Shown piece by piece: positions 27,735 to 38,900 of a stretch of 64,000 nucleotides of DNA; within the stretch, counting starts at the first letter, position 1; each line of letters begins with the position of its first letter. The position numbers were made by a program, and so were the translations under genes. The stretch is from contig NZ_SJJR01000002.1 in NCBI RefSeq assembly GCF_004331455.1, positions 372,001-436,000 of the forward strand, in the 5' to 3' direction. The DNA comes from Micromonospora zingiberis. GTDB taxonomy: Bacteria; Actinomycetota; Actinomycetes; Mycobacteriales; Micromonosporaceae. The notes under the pieces were generated by a model. The model was not told where the DNA came from, ran no database searches, and was given only the letters and a program-made list of their open reading frames with translations.

Positions 27735-28924
27735 GTGACGGGGGCGATGCCGATCGGGCCCTCGCGGGGGCCCTCCTCGTTGGCGGGCTGCACCGCCAGG
27801 GACGGGAAGTCCGCCAGTTCGCCCTCCGGCTCGGCGTCCCACTCCGGGAACACCAGGTCGCTCTGGAGGTAGAGACAGAGCAGTTGGGTCAGTTGGCGCA
27901 GCCCTTCCAGGTGGGTGCGTTCATGGCCGTGGGTGGCGTCCACGCCGAAGCCGAGCAGGGCCACCCGGGCGTGCGCCCCGGCCTCCACCGCCGCCGCCAC
28001 GTCCGAGCGGTAGTAGTCGAAGACGTCGCGGACCAGGTCCACGTCGTGTTCGCGGGCGATGGCGGCCAGGTTGCGGGTGAGGTGGTAGTCGAAGGGGCCG
28101 ACGCCGTCGCCCATGGCCAGGGTGGCGGCGTCCTCCCTGGACTGCTGGCCGGGGGCGACCACTGCGGCGTCCACCGAGACGATCTCGGCGACGTCCGGGT
28201 CGAGGCCGTGCGAGGCGCCGTGGCCGATCTCCTCGGTCACGGTGATCAGCAGGTGCGCGGTGACCGCCGGCTTCACTCCGGCGTCGACCATCGCCTTGAT
28301 CGCGGTGAGCACCGCGGCGACCCCGGCCTTGTCGTCCAGGTGGCGGGACTTGACGTACCCGCTGGGCGTGACCGTGGGGTTGGGCAGGAACGCCACGAAG
28401 TCGCCCGCGTCGATGCCGAGCGCCCGCAGGCCGTCGATGTCCTCCACCGGCTCGTCGACGCGTACCTCGACCTGCTCCCAGCCGATGCCCTGCTCGTCGA
28501 CCGCGTCGTTGTAGCGGTGGCCGCTGGCCTTCAGCGGCAGTACCTGGCCGGTGATCACCCGCTCCAGGTCGTCGGTGAAGATCCGTACGTGTGCCCCCTC
28601 GGCGAACCGGGCGCTGTGCGTGCCGATCGGCTTCAACTCCAGCCGGCCGTTCGCCTTGAGCTGCTTGACCATCCCGCCGATGGTGTCGGTGTGCACCACG
28701 ATCGCGCGGTCCGCCCCGTGCTCGCGGGGGCCGGGCAGGCAGGCGCTGAGCGCACCCCGGCGGGTCAGTGTCGACGGGATGCCGAGCGCCGACAGGCGCT
28801 CACCGACGTACTGCTGCACGTGGTCGGTACGCCCGGACGGGCTGGGAATGTCCAGCAGCTCGACCAGCACCTGGCGGAGATACTCCAGGTCGATCGGCAG
28901 CGGAATGGTCTTGCGTACGGTCAT
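27731..28924 (-). CDS. M42-family peptidase of the NAGGN osmoprotectant cluster
   Basis: 397 residues, an M42/M20-like dinuclear zinc aminopeptidase fold: VVHTDTIGGMVKQL (first metal His/Asp), SRHLDDKAGVAAVLTAIKAM (bridging Asp), VTEEIGHGAS (catalytic Glu pair) and a late GVDATHGHERTHLEG His. Subfamily members (the trio M42 hydrolase type) are found with the two N-acetylglutaminylglutamine amide genes, as here; the role may be turnover or processing of that dipeptide. Start ATG 28924 overlaps the synthetase stop by 4 nt, so it is the third gene of the operon. The frame upstream to 29149 is a shadow. Confidence 0.88.
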   Translation of the reverse strand: MTVRKTIPLPIDLEYLRQVLVELLDIPSPSGRTDHVQQYVGERLSALGIPSTLTRRGALSACLPGPREHGADRAIVVHTDTIGGMVKQLKANGRLELKPIGTHSARFAEGAHVRIFTDDLERVITGQVLPLKASGHRYNDAVDEQGIGWEQVEVRVDEPVEDIDGLRALGIDAGDFVAFLPNPTVTPSGYVKSRHLDDKAGVAAVLTAIKAMVDAGVKPAVTAHLLITVTEEIGHGASHGLDPDVAEIVSVDAAVVAPGQQSREDAATLAMGDGVGPFDYHLTRNLAAIAREHDVDLVRDVFDYYRSDVAAAVEAGAHARVALLGFGVDATHGHERTHLEGLRQLTQLLCLYLQSDLVFPEWDAEPEGELADFPSLAVQPANEEGPREGPIGIAPVT

Positions 28925-30813
28925 GCCCCCGATGGTGCCGCACCCGCCGGGGTCCACAGCCGTTGCGGTGCCCGCGTCCCGGGGAAAAGGAGATCCACGA
29001 AGCGTTCGGCGGTCGGCTGCGGCTCGTGGTTGGCCAGCCCGGGCCGCTCGTTGGCCTCGATGAAGACGTGCTCGGGTTGGTCCGGGGCCGGTACCAGCAG
29101 GTCGAGGCCGGTGACCGGGATGTCCAGCGCCCGGCTGGCGGCCACGCACGCCTCGGCGATCATCGGGTGCAGCTCGCCGGTGACGTCGTGGATGGTGCCC
29201 CCGGTGTGCAGGTTCGCGGTCCGCCGTACGGCCAGCACCTGCCCCTCGGGCAGTACGTCGGGCAGCTCGTACCCGGCCTCGGCGATCACGTCACGGGTCA
29301 TGTCGTCCAGCGGGATACGGGACTCGCCACCGGTGGCGGCGGCCCGGCGGCGGCTCTGCCGCTCGATCAGCTCGGCGATGTCGTGCACCCCGTCGCCGGT
29401 GATCGAGGCGGGACGGCGGACCGCGGCGGCGACCACCTCGTGGTCGATCACGATCACCCGCAGGTCCTCACCGGTGCACAGCTCCTCCAGCAGCACGTCC
29501 GGGCAGTACCGGGCGGCCAACTCGACCGCGGCGGCCAGCGCCTCGGGAGTGCGTACGCCCACCGTGATGCCGTTGCCCTGCTCGCCCCGGGCCGGCTTGA
29601 CCACCAGTTGGCCCACCTCGGCCAGGAACTCGGCGTCGGCGTCGGCACCGGTGGCGGTGCGCCCGCGCGGCACCGACAGCCCGGCCTCGGCCAGGATCCG
29701 GCGGGTGACCCGCTTGTCGTCGCAGCGGCTCATCGCCACCGCCGAGGTCAGCTCGGACAGCGACTCCCGGGTGAGGATCGTCCGGCCACCACTGGTCAGC
29801 CGCAGCTCACCCCACTCCGGGTCGGTCACCTCCACCCGGATGCCCCGGCGCATGGCCTCGTCGGCGACGATCTTCGCGTACGGGTTGAGCCGGTCGTACC
29901 CGGTCGGCATGGCGGGCAGGAACAGCCGCTCGTTGATCGGGTTCTTGCGCTTCACGCAGAGCGTCGCGGTGCGGTAGAAGCCGAGCCGCTCGTACAGCCG
30001 GATCGCGCCGACGTTCTCGGCGAGCACGGAGAGGTCGACGTACGCCCGGCCCCGGGCGACCAGCCGGGCGGCCAGCTCGGTGATCAGCGCCTGGCCGGTG
30101 CCCGGCGGTGCCAGGTTGAAGTCGACGGTCAGGCACCAGAGGCTGGCCCCCCGCTCCGGGTCGTCGAAGACCGCCACGTGGTCGATGCCGGTGATGGTGC
30201 CGACGATCTCACCGGTGGTCGCCTCCGCCACCAGGTGCAGGAAGCGGTCGGTGGTGGCGTTGTCCACCAGCACCTCGACCGGCGCGGTGACCATGCCGTT
30301 GGCCGCGTAGATCCGGTTGACCGCGTCCGCGTCGGCGGCGTCGCGCAGCCGGCGGATGCGTACCCCGGGCAGCTCGCCACGGCCGGCGGTGGCGGCCGGG
30401 GTGTCGGCGCTGCCGGCCTCCTCGGCGGTCCCGTTGGCGTTGCGCGGGCCGGGCCGGGTGCCGCCGAGCGGCAGCCGGAAGGTCAGCGACGGGTCGATGA
30501 ACAACTCGTCGGGCAACCGGGAGACCAGCACATGCGGGTCGCGCAGGTAGATGCAGATGTCCCGGGCGCCGGCCGCCTCGGAGCGCAGCACGTCGGCGAC
30601 GGCGGCCTGGTCGGTGAAGGTCTGGCCGAAGACCAGCCGACCCCAACCACAGTCGAGGATGACGCCCGCACTGCCCGGGCGTTCGTCGTCGTCGGCCGCG
30701 TCGGTGCCGCCCGCAGCGATCGGATCACCGCCCGGCCCGACCCGTTCGTACCGCCGTCCCGCGCCCCGGCCACGGTCGGTCCGGGCTATCCCCGTTGCCA
30801 GGGTGTCGGTCAC
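28921..30813 (-). CDS. ngg: N-acetylglutaminylglutamine synthetase (GNAT-ATP-grasp fusion)
   Basis: 630 residues with two catalytic halves. About 145-300 is a GNAT domain (VRIRRLRDAADADAVNRIYAANGMV, LAPPGTGQALITELAARLV, AIRLYERLGFYR). About 345-610 is an ATP-grasp ligase (DDKRVTRRILAEAGLSVPRG, VVKPARGEQGNGITVGV, EELCTGEDLRVIVID, VFIEANERPGL). Together they acetylate glutamine and join it to a second glutamine. The start is GTG 30813, 2 nt after the amidotransferase stop, with no separate ribosome site. Residues 1-140 are less conserved. The single open frame continues into the upstream gene region, which is not part of this protein. Confidence 0.88.
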   Translation of the reverse strand: MTDTLATGIARTDRGRGAGRRYERVGPGGDPIAAGGTDAADDDERPGSAGVILDCGWGRLVFGQTFTDQAAVADVLRSEAAGARDICIYLRDPHVLVSRLPDELFIDPSLTFRLPLGGTRPGPRNANGTAEEAGSADTPAATAGRGELPGVRIRRLRDAADADAVNRIYAANGMVTAPVEVLVDNATTDRFLHLVAEATTGEIVGTITGIDHVAVFDDPERGASLWCLTVDFNLAPPGTGQALITELAARLVARGRAYVDLSVLAENVGAIRLYERLGFYRTATLCVKRKNPINERLFLPAMPTGYDRLNPYAKIVADEAMRRGIRVEVTDPEWGELRLTSGGRTILTRESLSELTSAVAMSRCDDKRVTRRILAEAGLSVPRGRTATGADADAEFLAEVGQLVVKPARGEQGNGITVGVRTPEALAAAVELAARYCPDVLLEELCTGEDLRVIVIDHEVVAAAVRRPASITGDGVHDIAELIERQSRRRAAATGGESRIPLDDMTRDVIAEAGYELPDVLPEGQVLAVRRTANLHTGGTIHDVTGELHPMIAEACVAASRALDIPVTGLDLLVPAPDQPEHVFIEANERPGLANHEPQPTAERFVDLLFPGTRAPQRLWTPAGAAPSGA

Positions 30814-30815
30814 GG

Positions 30816-32600
30816 TCAGTCGATTCCGTGGCTCTGGAGCCACATTTCCAGGAGTCCGAGTTGCCACAGCTTGTTTCCGTTCAACGGGGTCAGTTCGGCG
30901 TTGGGCGCGTCGAGCAGGGCGTTGACGTAGTCGGGGCGGAACAGGTCGCGCCGGCGGGCCTCGGGCGCGTGCAGCGCGTCGCGTACCCGGTCGAGGAGCT
31001 TGCCCTCCAGGTGGGTGAGGCCCGGCACCGGGAAGTAGCCCTTCGGCCGGTCGATGACCTCGTGCGGCAGTACCCGGCGGCCGATCTCCTTGAGCACGCC
31101 CTTGCCGCCCTGGGCGAGCTTCAGCTCCGGCGGGCAGGCGGCGGCCAGTTCCACGAACTCGTGATCCAGGAAGGGCACCCGGGCTTCCAGCCCGTGCGCC
31201 ATCGTCATGTTGTCGACCCGCTTGACCGGGTCGTCGGTGAGCATGATCTGCGTGTCGATGCGCAGGCCGGCGTCGATGGCGGTCTGCGCGCCGGGCTGCG
31301 CCAGGTGCGCGGCGACGAACTCCCGCGCCGGGTCCCCGTCGGCGAGCCAGTCGGGGTTGAGCACCTGGGCCAGGCCGGCCGCGTCGCGGTCGAAGAAGGC
31401 CCGGGCGTACGTGTCGAGGGCCTGCTCGCGGTCGACCCGGTGCAGCGGCGGATACCAGTGGTAGCCGCCGAGGATCTCGTCGGCGCCCTGGCCGGACTGC
31501 ACCACCTTGACGTGCCGGGACACCTCCTGGCTGAGCAGGTAGAACGCCACGCAGTCGTGGCTGACCATGGGCTCGCTCATGGCCGCGACGGCGGCTTCCA
31601 GCGGCGGGACCAGGTCCTGCGCGGCGACCCGGATCTGGTGATGGTCGGTGTCGAAGGTCTTGGCGACCACGTCGGAGTAGCGGAACTCGTCGCCCTCCCG
31701 GCCGCCGACCGCGTCGAAGCCGATCGAGAAGGTGGACAGCCCGCGCTGCCCCTCGCCGGCCAGCAGGGCGACCACCAGGCTGGAGTCCAGGCCGCCGGAG
31801 AGCAGTACGCCGACCGGCACGTCGGCGACCATCCGCCGGCGTACTGCGGTGGTCAGCGATTCGAGCAGGGCGTCCTGCCAGTCCTTCTCCGACCAGTCGG
31901 TGTGCTCGACCTGGCGGAGGAACGACGGGTTCCAGTAGACCCGCTGGTGACTGCGGCCGTCGGGTTCGTAGACCCGGACGGTGGCCGGCGGCAGCTTGCT
32001 GACGCCGCGCAGGATGGTGCGCGGCGGCGGCACGATGCTGTGGAAGCTGAGGTAGTGCGCCAGGGCGACCGGGTCGATGGTGGTGTCCACGTCGCCGGCG
32101 GCCAGCAGGGCGGGCAGCGTGCTGGCGAAGCGCACCACGCCGGGCGACTCGGCGAGGTAGAGCGGTTTGATGCCGAGCCGGTCGCGGGCCAGCACCAGGC
32201 GACCGGTGTCCCGCTCGTTGATCGCCACGGCGAACATCCCGATCAGGTGGTCGACGAAGTCGATCCCCCACTCGGCGTACGCCTTGACGACCACCTCGCT
32301 GTCCCCGGTGGAGAAGAACTGGTGGCCCTTGGCGGACAGTTCGGCGCGCAGCTCACGGTAGTTGTAGATGCAGCCGTTGAAGACGGCCGACAGCCCGGTG
32401 GCCGAATCGACGATGGGCTGGCCGCTGGCCGCCGACAGGTCGATGATTTTCAGCCGCCGGTGACCGAGCGCGACGGAGCCGTTGGACCACACTCCGCTGC
32501 CGTCGGGCCCACGGTCGCACATCGTGGCGGCCATCCGTTCCACCGCGACGACATCGGCGCGCGTCGCGTCCCGTCGGAATTCCCCAGCCAGTCCGCACAT
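30816..32600 (-). CDS. asnB: N-acetylglutaminylglutamine amidotransferase (asparagine synthase-like)
   Basis: 594 residues. N-terminal class II glutamine amidotransferase with nucleophile Cys2 (MCGLAGEF), RGPDGSG, and VFNGCIYNYRELR. The synthetase domain has the PP-loop SGGLDSS (268-274) and the downstream region with SGQGADEILGGYHWYPP. It probably amidates the C-terminal carboxylate of N-acetylglutaminylglutamine to give the osmoprotectant NAGGN. First gene of a three-gene operon whose other members fix the assignment; on its own it could be called an asparagine synthetase. There is no obvious Shine-Dalgarno before ATG 32600. Confidence 0.88.
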   Translation of the reverse strand: MCGLAGEFRRDATRADVVAVERMAATMCDRGPDGSGVWSNGSVALGHRRLKIIDLSAASGQPIVDSATGLSAVFNGCIYNYRELRAELSAKGHQFFSTGDSEVVVKAYAEWGIDFVDHLIGMFAVAINERDTGRLVLARDRLGIKPLYLAESPGVVRFASTLPALLAAGDVDTTIDPVALAHYLSFHSIVPPPRTILRGVSKLPPATVRVYEPDGRSHQRVYWNPSFLRQVEHTDWSEKDWQDALLESLTTAVRRRMVADVPVGVLLSGGLDSSLVVALLAGEGQRGLSTFSIGFDAVGGREGDEFRYSDVVAKTFDTDHHQIRVAAQDLVPPLEAAVAAMSEPMVSHDCVAFYLLSQEVSRHVKVVQSGQGADEILGGYHWYPPLHRVDREQALDTYARAFFDRDAAGLAQVLNPDWLADGDPAREFVAAHLAQPGAQTAIDAGLRIDTQIMLTDDPVKRVDNMTMAHGLEARVPFLDHEFVELAAACPPELKLAQGGKGVLKEIGRRVLPHEVIDRPKGYFPVPGLTHLEGKLLDRVRDALHAPEARRRDLFRPDYVNALLDAPNAELTPLNGNKLWQLGLLEMWLQSHGID

Positions 32601-32960
32601 GCCAGACCATGCTGCCAGAGGATGTTGCGATTCGCCTGTTGAGCCAATGACGTTCGTGTAACAGCGTTGCTAGAATCCGCGCCCCACGCGATCAAGCCCC
32701 GTACTCGGTCTTCGCGGCCGGGGGAATTTTGCGCCCTGATCAGCGCCGCTGCCCCAATCGTCGGACCAGTCGCGCTGTGACGAATGCCGCAATTCCGGTT
32801 GCGCCTGGAGAATCGACCGCAGCATCGAAGGATGGGAATGCACCCCGGCGTCGTGGCGGCATCCGCCGAACGGTCGACATTCCATAGTGGATATCGGGAT
32901 GCATCGAGATCTTGACGCCCGTACGGTCTGATCATCACGGTTAGCGAACGGGGGAGATCA
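32601..32960. promoter_or_regulatory. divergent intergenic region, NAGGN operon and RHS gene
   Basis: 360 nt, AT-richer than its surroundings. On the plus strand TAGAAT (32671-32676) is a good -10 with a weak TGACGT 17 nt upstream; it would give the RHS gene a long leader. TTGACG at 32912-32917 is a second -35 candidate closer to the RHS start. The NAGGN operon promoter on the minus strand must also lie here. No operator dyad recognised, though osmotic control would be expected. Confidence 0.4.
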
Positions 32961-35900
32961 GTGTGTAGTCATACCGGTGTGCCCGGATCACCCGCACGCC
33001 TGCTACCCAAGGCAGGGCCGGGCTTGCGACGGACGATCTCCGTCGGCTTGTCCGTGGTGTTGGCCGCCACCATGGCGGACTGGGCGATCGCCCAGCCGGC
33101 GCAGGCCGCACCCGCACCAGAGTCGGCCCCGCCAGCCGCGCCGACGGCCGGACAGCCGTTGGAGCGACCCGACGAGGCCGCCGCGATCCACACCGCGCGA
33201 CTTACCGGACAGAAGGTACGCGTCGGCGGGCTCACGACAGAGACGTCCGAGTTCTGGGCACTGCCCGACGGGCGGATCGAAGCCGAGGTCCACCTGGGGC
33301 CGGTCCGCATCCGCGACGACTCCGGCGCCTGGCAGGCGGTCGACTTCAACCTGACCCGGGAGCCGGACGGGTCGGTCCGGGCCAAGGTCCACCCGAGCGG
33401 GCTCCGGCTCTCCGGTGCGGCCGGGCCGGGCGAACACGACCTGGTGACCGTCGGCCGGGGCGGCGACCAACTGTCGCTGGGCTGGTCCGGTGCCCTGCCG
33501 GCACCCGAGGTCGACGGCACCCGGGCCACCTACCCCGAGGTGCGTCCCGGGGTGGACCTGGTGGTCGAGTCGACCCGGACCGGGTTCGAGCAGTACCTCG
33601 TGGTGAAGAACCGGGCAGCCGTCGCGCAGGTCCGCACCGTCTCGTTGCCGCTGCGCGGCAAGGGACTCAGGGCGGTCGCCGACGACCAGGGTGGCTTCGA
33701 GATCCGCGACGGCTCCGGCGAAACCGTCGGGGTGTCACCGGAGCCGCTGATGTGGGACGCGCGCGTCGATCCGCGCTCCGGCGAGCGGCTGCGCCAGACC
33801 CGGGTCGGCAAGAGGGTCGGTGTCGCCAAGGCCGGCCGCCTGGCGGTGACCCTGACCCCCGACGAGACGTGGTTGACGGACAGGGCGACCACCTTCCCGG
33901 TGACCATCGACCCAGCGGTGACGCTGAAGCCGAACTACGACGCGTTCGTCCAGATCGGCTACACCAGCGACCAGTCCGCCGCCACCGAGCTCAAGCTCGG
34001 CACCTACGACGGCGGTACGACGAAGGCCCGCTCCTTCCTCAGCTTCCACAACATGGAGTGGTTGCAGGGCAAGCAGGTCCAGGCGGCGACGCTGTACCTG
34101 TGGAACCACCACTCCTGGTCGTGCACGGCGCGGCAGTGGGAGACCTGGCAGACCAACTACGTCACCACCTCCGCGCGCTGGACGAACCAGCCGACCTGGA
34201 TCAAGCGGCTGGGCTACACCACCGCGACCAAGGGCTACAACTCCTCGTGTGCCGCCGGTCGGGTCAACGCCTCGGTCACCACCGCCTTCGCCGACCTGGC
34301 CAACGGTGTGACCTGCTGTAGCACCGTCAACATCGGACTGCGGGCCGCCTCCGAGACCGACAACCTGGGGTGGAAGAGGTTCCACTCGATGGAGGGCGCC
34401 AACGACCCGTACGTGACGCTGACCTACCAGACGCTGCCCACGGTGACGGCGCGGGCGACCGTGCCCTCGCTGCCCTGCGCGACCGGCACGAGCACCCCGT
34501 ACGTCAACACCCGGACCCCGCAGTTGCGGGCGCAGGTCACCGACGCCGAGGGTTCGCAGGTGCGGGCCGAGTTCGAGTGGCTGACCGGAGGTGGCACCCG
34601 GATCGGGGGCACCACCGTCGGACCCGGTGCGTCGGGTTCCTGGCTGGCGACCACGGTGCCGGCCGGCGCCTTCGCCGAGGGCAGTACCTACTCCTGGCGG
34701 GCGCGGGGCAACGACGGCAGCGGGAACGGTCCGTGGACGGGCTACTGCGCGATGATCATCGACACGGTCGCGCCATCGGCGATGCCGACGGTCTCCTCGA
34801 CCGGGTACCCGGCGGGACAGTGGGCCGGCGCGGTCGGCACCGCCGGCAGCTTCACCTTCGGTGCGGCCGGCGTCTCCGACGTGGCCGCCTACGAGTACGG
34901 GCTCAACGTCAACCCGCCGAACCAGACGGTCAACGCGGCCAGCGTGGGTGGCAACGCCACCGTCTCGATCACGCCCACCACCGACGGGCCGCAGGCGCTG
35001 TACGTGCGCTCCCGGGACCGGGCCGGCAACCAGTCCGCGATCCGGACGTACGCGTTCAACGTCGGGTCGGGTGCGGTGACCTCGCCCAAGGAGGGCGACA
35101 TCACGGCGGCGAAGGTGGCGCTCACCGGGATCGGCCAGGCGGCGGCCACGGGGGTGACCTACCAGTGGCGGCGCGGTGACGCCGACGCCTGGGTGACCGT
35201 CCCGGCCGGCCACGTCACGGTCGCGGCCGGCGGTGGCGCGGTCAGTTGGCCGCTGCCGAGCACCGGCGGCGGCAACTTCGCCAAACTGAACTGGGACGTC
35301 GAGGCCACCCTCGCCGCGGTCGACGCGGAGTCGATTCCCCGCAACGGGCCGTTGCAGGTACGCGGCACGTTCGTCGGCGGCACCGGCGGCACGTCCAGCC
35401 CGGTGAAGATCACCTTTGACCGGGACCAGGCGTCGGCGGCATCGCAGGAGATCGGCCCCGGCTCCGTCAACCTGATCACCGGCAACTACAGCCTGTCGGA
35501 CACCGACGTCTCGGTGGACTCCTACGGCACCGACCTGACGGTGACCCGGTCGTACAACTCCCGCCGGGCGGCCGAGGCGGACACGGCGAACATGTTCGGA
35601 CCCGGCTGGGTCTCCGGCGTGACGGTCGAGGAGGCGGACGCGCCGTACACGTCGCTCACCGTCTACGGGTCGCTGGTGCAGGTGGGGCTGCCGGACGGCG
35701 ACACCATCGGGTTCACCAGGCGCACCGCCAGCGCGTTCGACCCCGAGGTCGGAATGGAGTTCCTGCGGCTCTCCTACGCCAGCGGCAGCGACTCGTACGC
35801 CCTGATCGACGAGGACGGCAACAACGTCAGTTTCACCCGGGTCGCCGGCACGGCGGCGGGCAAGTACTTCCCGACCTCGGTGCTGGTGCCCGGCAGCAAC

Positions 35901-38900
35901 CAGACCACCACGCTGGGCTGGGAGAAGGCCACCGTCGCCGGTAAGGAGGTGGTCCGGCCGGTCCGGATGCTGGCGCCGGTGGCCGACGGGGTCAACTGCG
36001 CCACGCTGACCCGGGGCTGCCGGGCGTTGACCTTCACCTACGCGACCACCACCACGGCGACCGGCACCGGCGAAACGGGCTGGGGTGACTACACCGGCCG
36101 GGTCAAGGAGATAGCGTTCACCGCCTGGGACCCGGACCTGGCCACCCCGGCCATGCGTACGGTGCCGATGGCCCGGTACGCGTACGACAACGCGGGCCGG
36201 CTGCGCGGAGTGTGGGATCCACGGCTGGACTGGAACGACGGCGGCACCACCCGGCAGTTGCGGGAGACCTACGACTACACCGCCGACGGCATCCTCAGCA
36301 GCATGAAGCCGGTGGCCGAGGAGCCCTGGCAGCTCAGTTACACCACCATCCCCGGCGACCCGGGTGCCGGCCGGCTGCACAAGGTGACCCGCTCGGCGCT
36401 GGCCGCCGGGACGGCGACCCAGACCGTCGTCTACAAGGTGCCGCTCACCGGCGCCGGTGCGCCGTACGACCTGTCGCCCGCGCAGACCAGCCGGTGGGCG
36501 CAGCCGGAGGCACCCACCGACGCGACGGCGGTGTTCCCGGCCAACCAGGTGCCGACCGGCAATCCGGCCACCGGCACCCTGCCGTCGTCGTACGAGCGGG
36601 CCACCGTCACCTACCTGGACGCCAACGCCCGCGAGGTGAACACCGCCACGCCGGGCGGGCACCTCAACGCCACCTGGTACGACCAGTGGGGCAACACCGT
36701 GCGGACCCTCACCGCCGGCAACCGGGCCCGCGCGTTGAACGCCAGTACGACCGACGACGCGGCGGCGGAGAGCATGCTCGCCCGCAACCGCTCCACCCTC
36801 AACACCTACTCCGCCGACGGGCAGCGGCTCACCAGCACGATGGAGCCGGAGCACGACGTCATGCTGCCCACGGGCGTGGTCGTGCGGGGGCGTAAGCACA
36901 CCATGAACAGCTACGACCAGGGGGCGCCGACCACGGGTGGGCCGTACCACCTGATCACGAAGGAGGATGTGGGCGTCCGCACCCGGGACGCGAACGGAGT
37001 GGACGTCGACACCGACATCCGGACCACCACCACCGCGTACGACTGGGGCCTACGGCAGCCGACGGTGGTGACCGTGGACCCGGGTGGGCTGGCGCAGGCC
37101 ACCCGTACGGCGTACGACCCGATCACCGGCCTGGTCACGTCGAGCACCTCGCCGGCCGGCGGCACCAGCACCACCACGCCGGCCACCCGGCGGACGGTCT
37201 ACTACCGGGCCACCGCCGGCTCCGGTCACGCCGAGTGTGACCTGCGGCCGGAATGGGCGAACCTGCCCTGCCGGGTGCAACCGGGCGGGCAGGCTGCCTC
37301 CGGGCCGGAACTGCCGGCCCTGGTGACCACCTACGACATGTACCAGCAGACCCGGGTGGTGACCGAGAAGACCAGCACGGCGACCCTGCGGACCACCACC
37401 ACGACGTACGACGCCGCCGGACGGACCTACGAGACCAGCGTGGCCGTCGCGGCCGGGCTCGGCACGGCGGTCCCGATCACCCGCAACGTCCACGATCAGG
37501 CCACCGGCCGGCTGAGCCGGGTCCAGTCCGTCGTCGGTGGACTGGCGACCGCGCAGGTCGTCACCGTCCACGACAGCCTCGGCCGGCAGATCTCCTACAC
37601 CGATGCCGACGGGGTCACCTCCACCACCACGTACGACCTGCTCGGCCGGGTGGCGACCAGCAACGACGGCAAGGCCACCCGGACGCACACCTACGACGGC
37701 GGTAGCGAGCGGCGCGGCCTGGTCACCTCCATCACCGATTCGCAGGCCGGCACCTTCACCGGCAGCTACGACGTAGACGGCAACGTGGTCACGGAGACCT
37801 GGGCCAACGGGGTGCAGGTGACCAACGAGACCGACGAGACCGGCACCCAGGTCGGCCTGACCTACGTCAAGCCGGGCTGTGCCGCCGACGACTGCACCCT
37901 CTACACCGAGAGCGTCATCGAGTCGGTGCACGGCCAGTGGCGGGAACGCGCGTCGACGCTGTCCGAGCAGAGCTACAGCTACGACCAGGCGGGCCGGCTC
38001 ACCTCGGTCCGGGACACCGTCGGCGGCCAGTGCACCACCCGGTCGTACGGGTTCAGCACGTCGGCCAACCGCACCTCGGTCACCGAGTACGGTCCGGGTG
38101 CCGACGGCACCTGCCAGAGCACGACGTCGGCGTGGTCGAGGAGTTGGACGTACGACACCGCCGACCGGGTGAACACCGCCGGCTACGGCTACGACGCCCT
38201 CGGTCGTACCACCACGGTGCCGGCGGTCGACAGCGCGACCTCGGCCGGCGGAAACGTGACGATCGCGTACCACTCGACCAACCTGGTCGACAGCATCACC
38301 CAGGATGGCCGAACCACCGACTACGCCCTCGACGTGACCGGTGAGCGGATTCGGTCGTGGACCGACAACAGCAGCGGCGAGGTGGTGCAGTCGGTGCACC
38401 ACTATGATGGCGACGATGACCGCCCGTCCTGGACACAGGAGACGGACGAACGGTTCACCCGACCGGTCGCCGGCATCTCCGGTGTGGCCGGCACGTTCGA
38501 CAGCGAGAGCGGGCAGGTCGACTGGCAGCTCGCCAACCTGCACGGTGACCTGGTCGCGGCGATCGAGGGTGACGACGAGGGTCTCTCCCGCACCAGCGAG
38601 GCCACCGAGTACGGCACCCCGCGTAACGCCGCGGACGCCGGCAACCAGCGGTACGGCTGGCTCGGTGCCAAACAACGGGCGGCCGACACCCCGTCCGGCA
38701 TGGTGCTCATGGGGGTACGCCTCTACAACACCGTCACCGGTCGTTTCCTCCAGGTCGACCCCGTACCCGGTGGAAGCTGCAACCCCTACGACTACACCTG
38801 TGCCGACCCGATCAACCAGGAAGATCTCGATGGCAAGGCCGTCCCGATCATCGCTGGCCTGGTGCTCCTCGGGCGGGCCGTGTGGACCGCGTGCCGGGTG

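Noticed and set aside
28921..32271. Single 1116-residue frame suggesting a fused NAGGN protein
   Set aside because: The upstream half is out-of-frame shadow of the amidotransferase gene; family similarity begins only at GTG 30813.
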